Shown here in pieces: positions 1 to 9,700 of a DNA stretch of 64,000 nucleotides (the first letter of the stretch is position 1; the number at the start of each line of letters is the position of its first letter). Both the position numbers and the translations under genes were made by a program. Source of the DNA: Microbacterium sp. SA39 (GTDB lineage: Bacteria > Actinomycetota > Actinomycetes > Actinomycetales > Microbacteriaceae); the NCBI RefSeq assembly GCF_000967865.1, contig NZ_JXRU01000039.1, positions 248,001 through 312,000 on the forward strand. Reading direction: 5' to 3'. Under the pieces are notes generated by a model. That model was given only the letters and a program-made list of their open reading frames with translations. It made no database searches and had not been told where the DNA came from.

Positions 1-548
1 TCGAGAGGATCGGCGGTCGCACGTCGCGCTTCCTGTACGTGCTGTTCATCGCCGGACTCATGATCCCGTTCCAGGTGCGCATGATCCCGCTGGTCAAGGG
101 GTTCGACGACGTCGGCCTCTACAGCACCCTGCTCTCGGTGATCCTGGTGCATCTCGGCGGGGCGGCGAGCTTCGGCATCCTGCTCTACTGCAGCTTCATC
201 AAGGGCATCCCGATCGAGGTCGAAGAGGCGGCTCACGTCGACGGCGCAGGGCGCCTGCGCACGTTCTGGCTGATCGTCTTCCCGATGCTGCTGCCGGTGA
301 CCTCGGCCTTCGTCATCATCCAGTCGCTCGGCCTGTGGAACGACTTCTTCATTCCGCTGGTGTTCCTGGACTCGTCGTCGGCGGGAACCATCAACGTCGC
401 GATCAACCGCATGGTGGGTCTGCTGACGTCGCAGTGGCAGCTGATCTACACGGGTGCGATCCTCGCGATCGTCCCCTCGGTGGCGATCTTCGCCGCGTTC
501 CAGCGCTACTTCATCAAGGGCATGTCGGTCGGGGCGGTCAAGGGATGA
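1..548 (+). CDS. Carbohydrate ABC transporter permease (MalG-like), 3' part
   Basis: Inner-membrane subunit of a sugar importer; only the C-terminal part is inside the window, and the reading frame is open to the left edge. The binding-protein-dependent permease signature (EAA loop) is visible as EVEEAAHVDGAGRLRTFW, followed by hydrophobic segments and the family-typical end RYFIKGMSVGAVKG. The EAA loop contacts the ATPase in this family. Its stop overlaps the start of the next gene (ATGA), so it is the upstream member of the glycan operon. The solute-binding protein and the other permease presumably lie further left. The substrate is inferred from the downstream GH36 and GH43 enzymes to be a galactose- or pentose-containing oligosaccharide. 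Confidence 0.93.
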   Translation, partial: ERIGGRTSRFLYVLFIAGLMIPFQVRMIPLVKGFDDVGLYSTLLSVILVHLGGAASFGILLYCSFIKGIPIEVEEAAHVDGAGRLRTFWLIVFPMLLPVTSAFVIIQSLGLWNDFFIPLVFLDSSSAGTINVAINRMVGLLTSQWQLIYTGAILAIVPSVAIFAAFQRYFIKGMSVGAVKG

Positions 549-1240
549 CGACCGTGACCACTTCACGCCTCGGCCGGCTCCTCGGCTACGACGGCATCAT
601 CGCGACGCTGCTGCTCGGAGCGTTCCGCTACTTCCTCGTCTCGCTCTCGTTCGTCGCGTGCCTCGTGCCCCTGCTGGCCTTTCAGGCGCTGGTCGGCTGG
701 CAGGCGACGCATCTCGCACTCTGGGCCGCAGCCGCCGCGGCCCTGACCGTCGTGCCCGGGCTGCATGGTCTGATGCGGGCAGCCGCCGCGCTGCTCGACT
801 CGGAGCCGCACGTCGCCCGGGTCTTCTGGAGCGGGCTCGCCGATGCCGTTCGGCATCGCTGGGGATCGGCACTGGTGCTGAGCGCCGCGGTTCTGGTGCT
901 GGGCTACGACGTGGCACTGCTCGGAGCGGATGCCGGTGTGCTGCTGGGCGCCGTCGCCGTGGCGGCCGTCGCCGCGGCGATCGTGGTGTCGTCGACGTTC
1001 CTGTCGGACTCGCCGCTCCGAGGGGCTGCGTACGCTCTCGCCGCGACTCGGATCGTGCTGCAGCGCCCTCATCTCCCACTCGTGTGGCTGCTGCTCGCCG
1101 TGCTCGCGACTCTCGCCACGTCTCTTCCGGTGATCGGTGCGGTGGCCTGGTTGTCGGCACCGGCGCTCGCCGCGGTGTGCGCCACGATCTGCAACCGGAC
1201 GCTCGGCTTCGCGGGTGCGCGAGAGCGGGTCGGCGCATGA
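545..1240 (+). CDS. DUF624 (YesL-like) membrane protein
   Basis: A 231-residue membrane protein with about five hydrophobic segments and the DUF624 layout: short N-terminus, GAFRYFLVSLSFVACLVPLL as first membrane span, and a G-L-H-G-L-M-R loop. Members of this family sit beside sugar ABC transporters in many Firmicutes and actinobacteria; their biochemical role is not established. The ATG at 545 overlaps the permease stop by four bases, and the gene's own stop overlaps the alpha-galactosidase start in the same way, so translation is probably coupled. A longer in-frame upstream extension (from 335) lies wholly inside the permease gene and is not credible. Confidence 0.85.
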   Translation: MTTVTTSRLGRLLGYDGIIATLLLGAFRYFLVSLSFVACLVPLLAFQALVGWQATHLALWAAAAAALTVVPGLHGLMRAAAALLDSEPHVARVFWSGLADAVRHRWGSALVLSAAVLVLGYDVALLGADAGVLLGAVAVAAVAAAIVVSSTFLSDSPLRGAAYALAATRIVLQRPHLPLVWLLLAVLATLATSLPVIGAVAWLSAPALAAVCATICNRTLGFAGARERVGA

Positions 1241-3249
1241 TCGCGCGGATCGGCGGACTGACGATCGGGTGGGGTGATGATGCCCCGGCGACTCTGGCCG
1301 TCGCCGACGGGCATCCGGCCGCACTCGTCGAGATCTTCACGGCAGCCGAGCAGCGTGCGCGCACCAGCCAGGCCTACGTGCGCTCGGCCCTCGGTGCGCG
1401 CCTGCGCCTCGAACGAGCGGATGCCGCACCCGACGCGGTCACCCTCGTGCAGCGCGACCCGGACACGGGCCTCGAGGTCACGACCGTGCTCGCCCTCTCG
1501 GGTGCCGCGGTGCGGGTGCAGCACACTCTCCGCGGCACGAGCGCGCAGCCGGTCGTGCTCACCGCCGTCAGCTCGGTCACGATCGGCCTCGGCGTGGGGC
1601 CGCACGGGGGTCGGGAGTACGACCTGCTGACCGCGCGCAGCGAATGGCTCGCGGAGAACCGCTGGCACCGCCGTCCGCTGACCGACGAGCTGCCGCCGCT
1701 CTCCCTCCCCATCCACGCGCAGGACGGGCGCGGCCATGCCACGCTGACGAGCCACGGCGCCTGGTCGACGGGGGAGCACCTTCCCGTCGGCGCCCTGGTG
1801 CACCGGGACGGCGCGGCCGTCGCGTGGCAGATCGAGAGCGGCGCCGGCTGGCACGTCGACCTCAGCCAGGGTCTCGACGGTCTGACCCTGTCGCTGCTCG
1901 GTCCCACCGATCTCGAGCACCAGTTCGCCCACGAGTTGCGTCAGGGCGACGAGTTCGTCACGGTGCCCGTCGCGCTCGCCGCCTCCGTGCGAGGCTTCGA
2001 CGCCGCGATCGCCGACCTCACGTCGCACCGCCGCGCGATCCGGCGCGTCGACGGCCCCGAGCTGCCGATCGTCTACAACGACTTCATGAACACGCTCATG
2101 GGGCAGCCCTCTTCCGAGGCGCTGCGCCCGCTGATCCGGGCGGCGGCCGAGGCCGGCGCCGAGGTCTTCTGCATCGACGCCGGCTGGTTCGCCGACCCGG
2201 CGATCGGGGACTGGTGGGACAGGGTCGGCGAGTGGCAGGAGGCCCCGAGCCGCTTCGACGACGCCGGCCTCCGCGGCATCATCGACGAGATCCACGCGAA
2301 GGGCATGCGCTCCGGTCTCTGGCTCGAGCCCGAGGTCGTCGGCGTGAACAGCCCCGTCGCACAGACGCTGCCCGAGGAGGCGTTCTTCCGGCGTCTCGGC
2401 GCGCGCGTACGCGAGCACGACCGCTACCACCTCGACTTCCGGCATCCGGCAGCCCGCGCGCACCTCGACGAGACGGTCGACCGGATCGTGCGGGACTACG
2501 GCGTGAGCTTCCTCAAGCTCGATTACAACATCAACCCCGGCGCCGGCACCGAATGGCAGGCGACGGCAGCCGGAGACGGTCTGCTCGGTCACGTCCGCGC
2601 TCTGGGCGACTGGCTCGACGAGGTGCAGGTGCGGCATCCGGGGTTGCTGATCGAGAACTGCTCCTCCGGCGCCATGCGCGCCGACTACGCGCTGCTGTCG
2701 CGCACGCACCTGCAGTCCACCAGCGACCAGCAGGACTTCCGGCTGTACCCGCCGATCTCGGCATCCGCCCCGGCATCCATCGCCCCCGAGCAGGCGGGCA
2801 ACTGGGCGTATCCGGCGGTCGGGATGACGGATGCCGAGACGGCGTTCACGCTCGTCTCCGGTCTCAGCGGACGCCTCTACCTCTCGGGCTTCCTGGGTGA
2901 GCTGCGTGCCTCTCAGCGCGCACTCGTCGGCGAAGCTGTCGAGCTGCACAAGACCCTCCGCTCGGACCTCGCCGTGAGCGTGCCGTTCTGGCCGCTCGGT
3001 CTGCCCGGCTGGGACGACGATCTCGTCTGCCTCGGGCTGCGCGGCGAAGCGCAGACCCTGCTGTTCCTGTGGGACCGCGCCGAGGAGCCGCGTTCGTTCA
3101 CGATCCCCGGCGTGCGGAGCGCCGAGACCCTGTTCCCGGCATCCGCGTCCGAGGTCTGGAAGATCGAGAGCGGCGACGACGGCATCCGGATCGACACCGT
3201 CGAGGGACTCGGCGCGCGTGTGCTCCGGGTCAGCGAGGCGCGAGCATGA
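1237..3249 (+). CDS. Alpha-galactosidase, glycoside hydrolase family 36
   Basis: A 670-residue cytoplasmic enzyme (no signal peptide) that removes terminal alpha-galactosyl residues. The N-terminal ~270 residues form the beta-supersandwich. The catalytic barrel follows, with YNDFMNTL, the W-rich GDWWDRVGEW, and FLKLDYN, whose Asp is the family nucleophile. STSDQQDF carries the Asp expected as acid/base. IENCSSGAMRADYALLSRT is the typical clan GH-D substrate loop. Length and motif order fit monofunctional GH36. It is translationally coupled to both neighbours by ATGA overlaps, which places it in intracellular breakdown of oligosaccharides brought in by the upstream transporter. Raffinose-type sugars or galactosyl side chains are possible substrates; the sequence does not say which. 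Confidence 0.92.
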   Translation: MIARIGGLTIGWGDDAPATLAVADGHPAALVEIFTAAEQRARTSQAYVRSALGARLRLERADAAPDAVTLVQRDPDTGLEVTTVLALSGAAVRVQHTLRGTSAQPVVLTAVSSVTIGLGVGPHGGREYDLLTARSEWLAENRWHRRPLTDELPPLSLPIHAQDGRGHATLTSHGAWSTGEHLPVGALVHRDGAAVAWQIESGAGWHVDLSQGLDGLTLSLLGPTDLEHQFAHELRQGDEFVTVPVALAASVRGFDAAIADLTSHRRAIRRVDGPELPIVYNDFMNTLMGQPSSEALRPLIRAAAEAGAEVFCIDAGWFADPAIGDWWDRVGEWQEAPSRFDDAGLRGIIDEIHAKGMRSGLWLEPEVVGVNSPVAQTLPEEAFFRRLGARVREHDRYHLDFRHPAARAHLDETVDRIVRDYGVSFLKLDYNINPGAGTEWQATAAGDGLLGHVRALGDWLDEVQVRHPGLLIENCSSGAMRADYALLSRTHLQSTSDQQDFRLYPPISASAPASIAPEQAGNWAYPAVGMTDAETAFTLVSGLSGRLYLSGFLGELRASQRALVGEAVELHKTLRSDLAVSVPFWPLGLPGWDDDLVCLGLRGEAQTLLFLWDRAEEPRSFTIPGVRSAETLFPASASEVWKIESGDDGIRIDTVEGLGARVLRVSEARA

Positions 3250-4139
3250 GCGGCACGATCCGCACCGGCGAGCTGTTCACCGACGACCGCGGACGCGTCG
3301 CACAGCTGCACGGCATCGGCATCCGGCAGGTGGGCAGCCACTGGTACGCCTGGGGCGAGGACAAGACGGCCGGCGACCGGTTCACGGCCGTGGCCTGTTA
3401 CCGCTCGACCGATCTCGCGGACTGGGAGTATGTCGGCGACGCGCTCGCCGCGGGGTCGGGAGACCTCGCCGCGGATCGCATCGTCGAGCGTCCGAAGGCG
3501 CTGCAGCGCCCCGACGGCCGCTGGGTGCTGATCGTGCACATCGACAGCGCCGACTACTCCGACGCCCGGGTCGGCTATGCCATCGCCGACGAGCCGGAGG
3601 GCCCGTACGAGTACCTCGGCAGTGAACGCCCCCTCGGGAACCTCAGTCGCGACATCGGGGTCTACCAGGAGGATGGCGTGGGCTACCTGCTGTCCGAGGA
3701 TCGCGACAACGGTCTGCACATCTATCGGCTGCGACCCGACTTCTGCGGCGTCGAAGCTGTGGTCGCGACGCTGCGCCAGCAGGATCGCCCCGAGATCGGA
3801 TACGAGTCGCCCACCCTCATCCGCCACGACGGCGTGTACTACCTGTTCGGGTCGGATCTCACCGGGTGGGACCTCAACGACAACAAGTACGCCACCGCAC
3901 CGGCACTCGAGGGCCCCTGGTCGCCGTGGCAGGATGTCGCTCCGGTCGGCAGCCGCACGTTCGACTCGCAGGTGAGCGTCGTGCTGCCCGTCGAGGGCGC
4001 GCACGTGTACATCGGCGATCGCTGGGATCGGGAAGACCTGGCATCCTCCGCGCCGATCTGGCTGCCCCTGCGCGTCGAGGAGGGTCGCGCCGAACTGATC
4101 TGGCGCGACGACTGGAGCATCGAGGAGCTGAAGCTGTGA
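3246..4139 (+). CDS. Glycoside hydrolase family 43 protein (galactanase-like)
   Basis: A 297-residue five-bladed beta-propeller enzyme of GH43, predicted cytoplasmic. Repeated propeller signatures are visible: WYAWGEDK, YRSTDLADWEYVG, VERPKALQRPDGRWVL and RDIGVYQEDGVGYLL. The segment near the start (GRVAQLHGIGI) and the ERPK motif resemble exo-beta-1,3-galactanase-type GH43 proteins, in which the usual N-terminal catalytic Asp is not conserved. The Glu of VERPK would be the acid and the Asp of SRDIGVY the third carboxylate; these assignments are by analogy. The start ATG overlaps the GH36 stop. Together with GH36 it points to galactose-rich plant glycans, but the exact linkage is unknown. Confidence 0.85.
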   Translation: MSGTIRTGELFTDDRGRVAQLHGIGIRQVGSHWYAWGEDKTAGDRFTAVACYRSTDLADWEYVGDALAAGSGDLAADRIVERPKALQRPDGRWVLIVHIDSADYSDARVGYAIADEPEGPYEYLGSERPLGNLSRDIGVYQEDGVGYLLSEDRDNGLHIYRLRPDFCGVEAVVATLRQQDRPEIGYESPTLIRHDGVYYLFGSDLTGWDLNDNKYATAPALEGPWSPWQDVAPVGSRTFDSQVSVVLPVEGAHVYIGDRWDREDLASSAPIWLPLRVEEGRAELIWRDDWSIEELKL

Positions 4140-5137
4140 ACCCCCGTCCCCGCGCGATCATCGCGATGAACCCGCCGACTCTCGCCGAGAACCTCTTCGG
4201 CCCGCACCGGGAACGGCTGCGCGACCTGGTCGACGTCAGCGCCGAGGTGCTCACGGAGTTCGACAGCAGAGCGGCCGCCCGGCTCATCGAAGACGTCGAG
4301 ATCCTTCTCGCCGGCTGGGGCTGCCCGCGCGTCGACCAGGACCTCCTTGACCGGATGCCGAACCTGCGCGCGGTCGTGTTCGCCGGCGGAGCGGCGAGCG
4401 CCGTGCTCGACACGGGGGAGGCCACCAGACGCGGCATCGTCTTCACGAACGCCGGAGAGGGCAACGCCCAGGCCGTCGCCGAGTACACCGCGGCCACGAT
4501 CGTGCTCGCCGGCAAGCGCGCACGCTACGCCGAGCAGCTCTATCGCGAGGGCCGGAAGCCCGTCGATCGCGAGGCCGTGCTGCTCGACAGCGGCAACTTC
4601 GGACGCACCGTCGGGCTGATCGGGGCCTCTCGCATCGGCCGTCGCGTCGCGCAGCTGCTGCAGTCGACCGATCTGCGCGTGCTGATCTACGACCCCTATG
4701 CCACGGCCGAGGAGGCTGTATCCCTCGGCGGTGTGAAGGTGGATCTCGACGATCTGCTCGCGGCATCCGACATCGTCTCGCTGCACGCACCGGCGACGGC
4801 GGAGACCGACCACATGATCGGCGCTCACGAGCTGGACGTCATGCGCGACGGCGCGGTGCTGATCAACACGGCCCGCGGCTCGCTGATCGACCACGACGCC
4901 CTGCGCGGCCATCTGCGGGCAGGGCGGATCGACGCGATCCTCGATGTGACCGAGCCCGAGCCGCTCGCGGCGGATGACGAGCTGTGGAGCCTGCCGAACG
5001 TCACGCTGACCCCGCACATCGCGGGCGCGACGGGCAACGAGCTGCATCGTCTGGGCCGCGACGTCGTGGACGAGGTGGCACGCTACGTCGCCGGCCATGC
5101 CTTCGTCGGATTCGAGCGTGTGCCGGGGGTCGTGTGA
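4136..5137 (+). CDS. D-isomer-specific 2-hydroxyacid dehydrogenase family protein
   Basis: A 333-residue NAD(P)-dependent dehydrogenase. The nucleotide-binding segment is VGLIGASRIGRRVAQLL (a GxSxxG variant), followed by IYDPY at the end of strand two. The catalytic triad of the family is present: Arg in NTARGSLID, Glu in VTEPEPLAADDELW, and His in TPHIAGAT. I use the GTG at 4136, which overlaps the GH43 stop in the pattern shared by all genes of this operon. An ATG ten codons later (4166) is possible but would cut into the first strand. The physiological substrate is not recognisable; such genes recur in sugar-acid and plant-glycan loci. Confidence 0.88.
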   Translation: MNPRPRAIIAMNPPTLAENLFGPHRERLRDLVDVSAEVLTEFDSRAAARLIEDVEILLAGWGCPRVDQDLLDRMPNLRAVVFAGGAASAVLDTGEATRRGIVFTNAGEGNAQAVAEYTAATIVLAGKRARYAEQLYREGRKPVDREAVLLDSGNFGRTVGLIGASRIGRRVAQLLQSTDLRVLIYDPYATAEEAVSLGGVKVDLDDLLAASDIVSLHAPATAETDHMIGAHELDVMRDGAVLINTARGSLIDHDALRGHLRAGRIDAILDVTEPEPLAADDELWSLPNVTLTPHIAGATGNELHRLGRDVVDEVARYVAGHAFVGFERVPGVV

Positions 5138-6717
5138 TGAGCGTCATCCGCAACCCGATCCTGCGCGGATTCAACCCCGACCCGTCGATCCTGCGGGTGG
5201 GCGACGACTACTTCATCGCCACCAGCACGTTCGAGTTCCACCCGGCCGTGCGCATCCACCACTCGACCGATCTCGTGAACTGGACCGTGCGCGGACATGC
5301 GCTGGACGAGGGGTTCGATCTTCGCGGCATCCCCGACTCGGGGGGCGTGTGGGCGCCGAGCCTCTCGCACTCCGACGGACTGTTCTGGCTCGCGTACTCG
5401 ATCGTGCGCTCGATGGACGGCGATGACAAGGACATCGACAACTACCTCGTCACCGCCGAGAGCATCGACGGCCCGTGGAGCGAGCCGGTGCATCTGGGCT
5501 CTCGAGGCTTCGACTTCTCGTTCTTCCACGACTCCGACGGCACGCACTGGGTGGTCGGGGTGCAGTGGGACCAGCGCCCCGAGCATCCGTCGTTCGGCGG
5601 TCTCGTGCTCGAGCAGTACCTGCCCGACGAGAAGCGCACGTCGGGAGGGGCCAGGGTCATCCATCAGGAGCCGACTCTCGTCGAGGGTCCGAACCTCTAT
5701 CGCGTCGGCGACTGGTACCACCTGCTGATCGCCGCGGGTGGCACCGGCTGGAACCATGCCATCACGGTCGCGCGGTCACGCGACCGCTTCGGACCGTATG
5801 AGCGCGACGCCCAGCCGTTCGTGCTGACCAGCCGGGACGACCCGGGCCTCCCGCTCCAGAAGGCGGGGCACGGCGAGCTCGTGCAGACGCCGGACGGCGA
5901 GTGGATGCTGGTGCACCTCGCGAGTCGACCGACCCTGCACCTCGGCGAGCGGTACAGCACCCTCGGCCGCGAGACCTGCCTGCAGCAGGTGGAGTTCGTC
6001 GACGGCTGGCTCCGCCTCGCGCAGGGCGGCCATCACGCCGCGGTGGAGGTCGAGGTCGCCGGCGACGCTCCGGAGCGCGCGGCGTCGCACGGGTTCGTCG
6101 AGCGCTTCGACGCCCCGCGGCTCGACGCGCGACGCTGGTCGACGCTGCGCGCACCTCTCGACCCCGCCACCGCCGACCTGGCCGCGAGGCCCGGATGGTT
6201 GCGGCTGCGCGGCGGTCACTCGCCGGCATCCGTCTTCGATCAGTCGATGATCGTCACGAGGGTCGAAGAGCATCGGGCATCCTTCGACGTCACTCTCGAT
6301 GCCGCGCCGACCAGCCCGCGCGAGCTCGCCGGGCTCATCGCCTGGTACGACCGCAACGGCTGGATCTGGCTGCAGCTCGGGTCGGATGCCGAAAACGGCC
6401 GCCACGTGCGGGTCGTGAGCCGCGACGGCTCGCAGACCACGCGCTCGGCGCCGGTCGCTGTGCCCGAGGGCGCGGTGCGGATGCGCGCTGTGCTCGACGG
6501 ACCCGACCTCCGGTTCGCCCTGGCCGCGGTGGACGACGACGTCTGGACCGAGGTCCCGGGTGCGTATCCGGCCTGGACGCTCTCCGACGACCACGGCGAG
6601 CGGCTCCGCTTCACGGGCCTGTTCTTCGGCATCCGTGCGGACGATCTCGACGGCCGCAGCTGGTCGGCCGACTTCGCTGATGTATCGCTGCAGCTCACAC
6701 GGAAGAGAGATCGATGA
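5137..6717 (+). CDS. Beta-xylosidase / alpha-L-arabinofuranosidase-like GH43 protein
   Basis: A 526-residue two-domain enzyme. Residues ~1-310 are a GH43 propeller: GFNPDPS carries the catalytic base Asp, DFSFFHDSDGTHW the modulating Asp, and VEGPNLYRVGDWYHL the general-acid Glu. Residues ~330-526 form the beta-sandwich (concanavalin-like) domain typical of XynB-type enzymes, with WLRLRGG and AGLIAWYDRNGWIWLQL. No signal peptide is seen, so it acts on imported oligosaccharides. It starts one base before the end of the dehydrogenase gene and overlaps the following secreted protein by ATGA. Family knowledge supports beta-xylosidase or arabinofuranosidase activity; the choice cannot be made from sequence. 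Confidence 0.9.
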   Translation: MSVIRNPILRGFNPDPSILRVGDDYFIATSTFEFHPAVRIHHSTDLVNWTVRGHALDEGFDLRGIPDSGGVWAPSLSHSDGLFWLAYSIVRSMDGDDKDIDNYLVTAESIDGPWSEPVHLGSRGFDFSFFHDSDGTHWVVGVQWDQRPEHPSFGGLVLEQYLPDEKRTSGGARVIHQEPTLVEGPNLYRVGDWYHLLIAAGGTGWNHAITVARSRDRFGPYERDAQPFVLTSRDDPGLPLQKAGHGELVQTPDGEWMLVHLASRPTLHLGERYSTLGRETCLQQVEFVDGWLRLAQGGHHAAVEVEVAGDAPERAASHGFVERFDAPRLDARRWSTLRAPLDPATADLAARPGWLRLRGGHSPASVFDQSMIVTRVEEHRASFDVTLDAAPTSPRELAGLIAWYDRNGWIWLQLGSDAENGRHVRVVSRDGSQTTRSAPVAVPEGAVRMRAVLDGPDLRFALAAVDDDVWTEVPGAYPAWTLSDDHGERLRFTGLFFGIRADDLDGRSWSADFADVSLQLTRKRDR

Positions 6718-9700
6718 AGATCCGACGACGCAGTATCCGACGCACGATCGGTGCACTGACCGCGGGCGTGATCGCGCTGAGCGGTGCGCTCCTCGCCGCA
6801 CCGCCCGCGACCGCCGCATCGAAGCCCGCGCCCCCGGCCGCTGGCGCGCCGCTCGCAGCCGCCATGCAGGCCCCGCTGCCCGAGATCGTGCCGACGGTCA
6901 GCGACGCCGGTTTCGCGCACCCGGGCATCGGCTTCACGGCCGACAACCTCGAGAACATGCGCACGCAGGTGCGAGCCGGCGTCGACCCATGGGCGAGCTA
7001 CTACGACGCGATGGTCGACACCCGCTACGCATCGCTCGACTTCCGCGCCGAGAACGCGCAGCCGGGCACCGATACGCCGAAGAACGATGCGTACGCGAGC
7101 GCGGCGATGCGCACGAGCGCGCTGAAAGACGGCATCGGCGCCATGACCCAGGCCCTTCAGTACGCGGTCACGGGCGACGAGCAGTACCGGGCGAACGCGC
7201 TGCACGTGATTCGCACCTGGAGCGGCCTGGACCCCGCGAAGTACGCGTACTTCCCCGACGCCCACATCCACACCGGGGTGCCGCTGTACTACATGCTCAT
7301 CGCGGCCGAGCTCATCCGCAGCACGGACCCGGTGAACGACACGCTCGACGGCTACGACCTCCGCTGGACGGATGCCGACGAGCAGCGCATCGAGGACAAC
7401 CTCGTCCGCCCCGTGCTCGAGACCTTCCTGTCCTCGAAGAACCGGCTGTGGAACCAGCACCTGTACGGCGTGATCGGCATGATCTCGCCCGCGATCTTCC
7501 TCGATGATGCCGACCTCTATGCCGAGCGCGTCGAGTGGTTCACGGTCAACGCCGGCTACGAGAGCGAGCACGACCTGTACGGCGGCAACGTCAACGGATC
7601 GCTCGCCCAGCTGTTCCGCGAGATCCCGGCCGACGACCCCGCCAACACCACAGGCGCCCCGTTCGTGCAGCACATGGAGATGCTGCGCGATCAGGCCCAC
7701 GGCCAGGGCGACGTCGACATCTTCATCGCGCTCGCCCGCATCGTCGACGCGCAGGGCACGAAGCTCGATCCCGTCGACGGCACGGTGTCGGATGCGGAAG
7801 ACGCCGTCTCGCCGTACGGGTTCCTCGACAACCGCATACTCGAGGGCGCCGACACGTTCTACGCCTTCATGATGGGCGAGGAGGTGCCGTTCGTGCCCGC
7901 GAATGAGGGCGGTGCGCTGTCGCAGGCCTACCGCGGCCGACTGCAGGATCCGCTCAGCGAGGCGTACCTGCAGTACCGCTACGTCGCCGACGTCGATGTC
8001 GACGAGGCCGCACCGTACGTCGCCGAGCTTTACGAGCAGAGGGACGGTCCGCTCTACTACTACGGCAGCGGAGTGCAGAACTTCTGGAACGATCGGGGCT
8101 CGGACTACACCGGAGCGGAGTACTGGGTCGCCTTCCCCGAAGAGCTCGCGGAGGTCGACGACACGGTGGCACCGCTCGCACCGAGCGCCGAGCTGTCGGT
8201 GCGCACGTTCGGGTCGCCGCTCGGCGACGGCGCCGTGCGCGACGAAGCGGACGGCACGTCGTTCATCCGTCTCGATGCGGATGCCGACGACGCCCGCCTC
8301 GCGATCCGACGAGCGATCTGGGGCGATCGCGCCTCGCAGTCGCTGGTCGGGGTCAAGGTCCGCAGCGACGGCTCTGCCCGATTGGAGGCATCGCGTACGG
8401 CGGCCGAGGCTCCGTTCGCCGAGATCGTCGTGCCCGACACGGGCGGGGAGTGGCGCTACGTCTGGTTCGATCTGGCGCTGGCGAAGACTCCCGGGGCCGT
8501 GGGAGAGAACATCCTCTTCCTGCGGGCGACCGGTTCGGACGCGAAGGTCGACGTCGCCGGGCTTCTGGCGCAGGCGAACGGTGTGCTGACGCCGCCGGTG
8601 TTCGCGGATACGCCGTCGCTCGATGCGGTGCTGGTCGCAGGCGAGCCGTGGACACGCCAGATCCAGACGACGGATGCCGCGGGCGAGACCGTCACCCTCG
8701 CGCTGCAGGGTGCGCCGTCCGGCGCGGCGCTGAACAACGCCGAGCTCAGCTGGTCGCCCGGGCAGTCGGGTGAGTCGGAGATGACCGTCGTGGCATCCGA
8801 CGGCACGACGGTGACGGCGCTGCCGGTGACCATCACGGTCGCGGAGAGCCGTGAGGCGGCGATCGACGAACTCGTCGGGCGCGCCGGAGAGGGCGCGGAG
8901 TACACCTCGGTGAGCTGGGGTCGCTTCGAGGAAGCGCGCGCCGCCGCGGTCGACGGGGCCGGGACGGCGGATGCGCCCGCCTTCGCGACGCTTCTCAGGA
9001 GCCTCGGCGACGCGGTCTCGGGCCTCGTCGCGCTCAGCCCGGAGCTGCCGGACGGCACGCTCGACTACCGCTCGCTCGTGATTGCTCCACCCCTCACGGC
9101 GGCGCAACTGACCGCGATCACCGACGGAGACAACCAGACGACCTGGGGCGACCAGCGCGTGCCGAGCATCGTGTTCGACTTCGGTGCGAGCTTCCGCGTG
9201 AGCGCGGAGCGGTTCGGCTTCCAGGCGCGAGACACCTTCACCAACCGCGCCGAGGGCACGAACGTCTACGGCTCGGAGGACGGAGTGACCTGGACGCTGC
9301 TCACCGAGAATCCGAACACGGGCACGGATGCCGCGATCGAGTGGATCCCGGTGCGCAGCGAGGTGCGCGACTCGACGTTCCGGTTCCTCAAGCTTCAGGT
9401 CGATGAGCCGGGCGTTCCCTCGGATCCTGCGTACCCGGGGATCTGGAGCATCGCCGATCTGCGCATCGACGGCACGCGCAGCGAGGCCGTCGGAACGATG
9501 GATACCGTCGCCATCGGCTCCGGCGACGCGGTCGCCGGGCGGGTGGTCGCGGGCGACACCGTCGAGCTGACGATCACCGGTCCCGCAGGCAACACCGATG
9601 TCGCCGTCACCGTGGCGGGTCTCCCCGCGACCGTCTCGTCGCCATCCGCGGGGAAGTGGACCGCCACCGCGACCCTCCCCGCGGGTGCGGCACCGGCGGG

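Noticed and set aside
1069..2949. A 626-residue minus-strand frame opposite GH36
   Set aside because: Same codon-bias artefact; GH36 on the other strand has all catalytic motifs.
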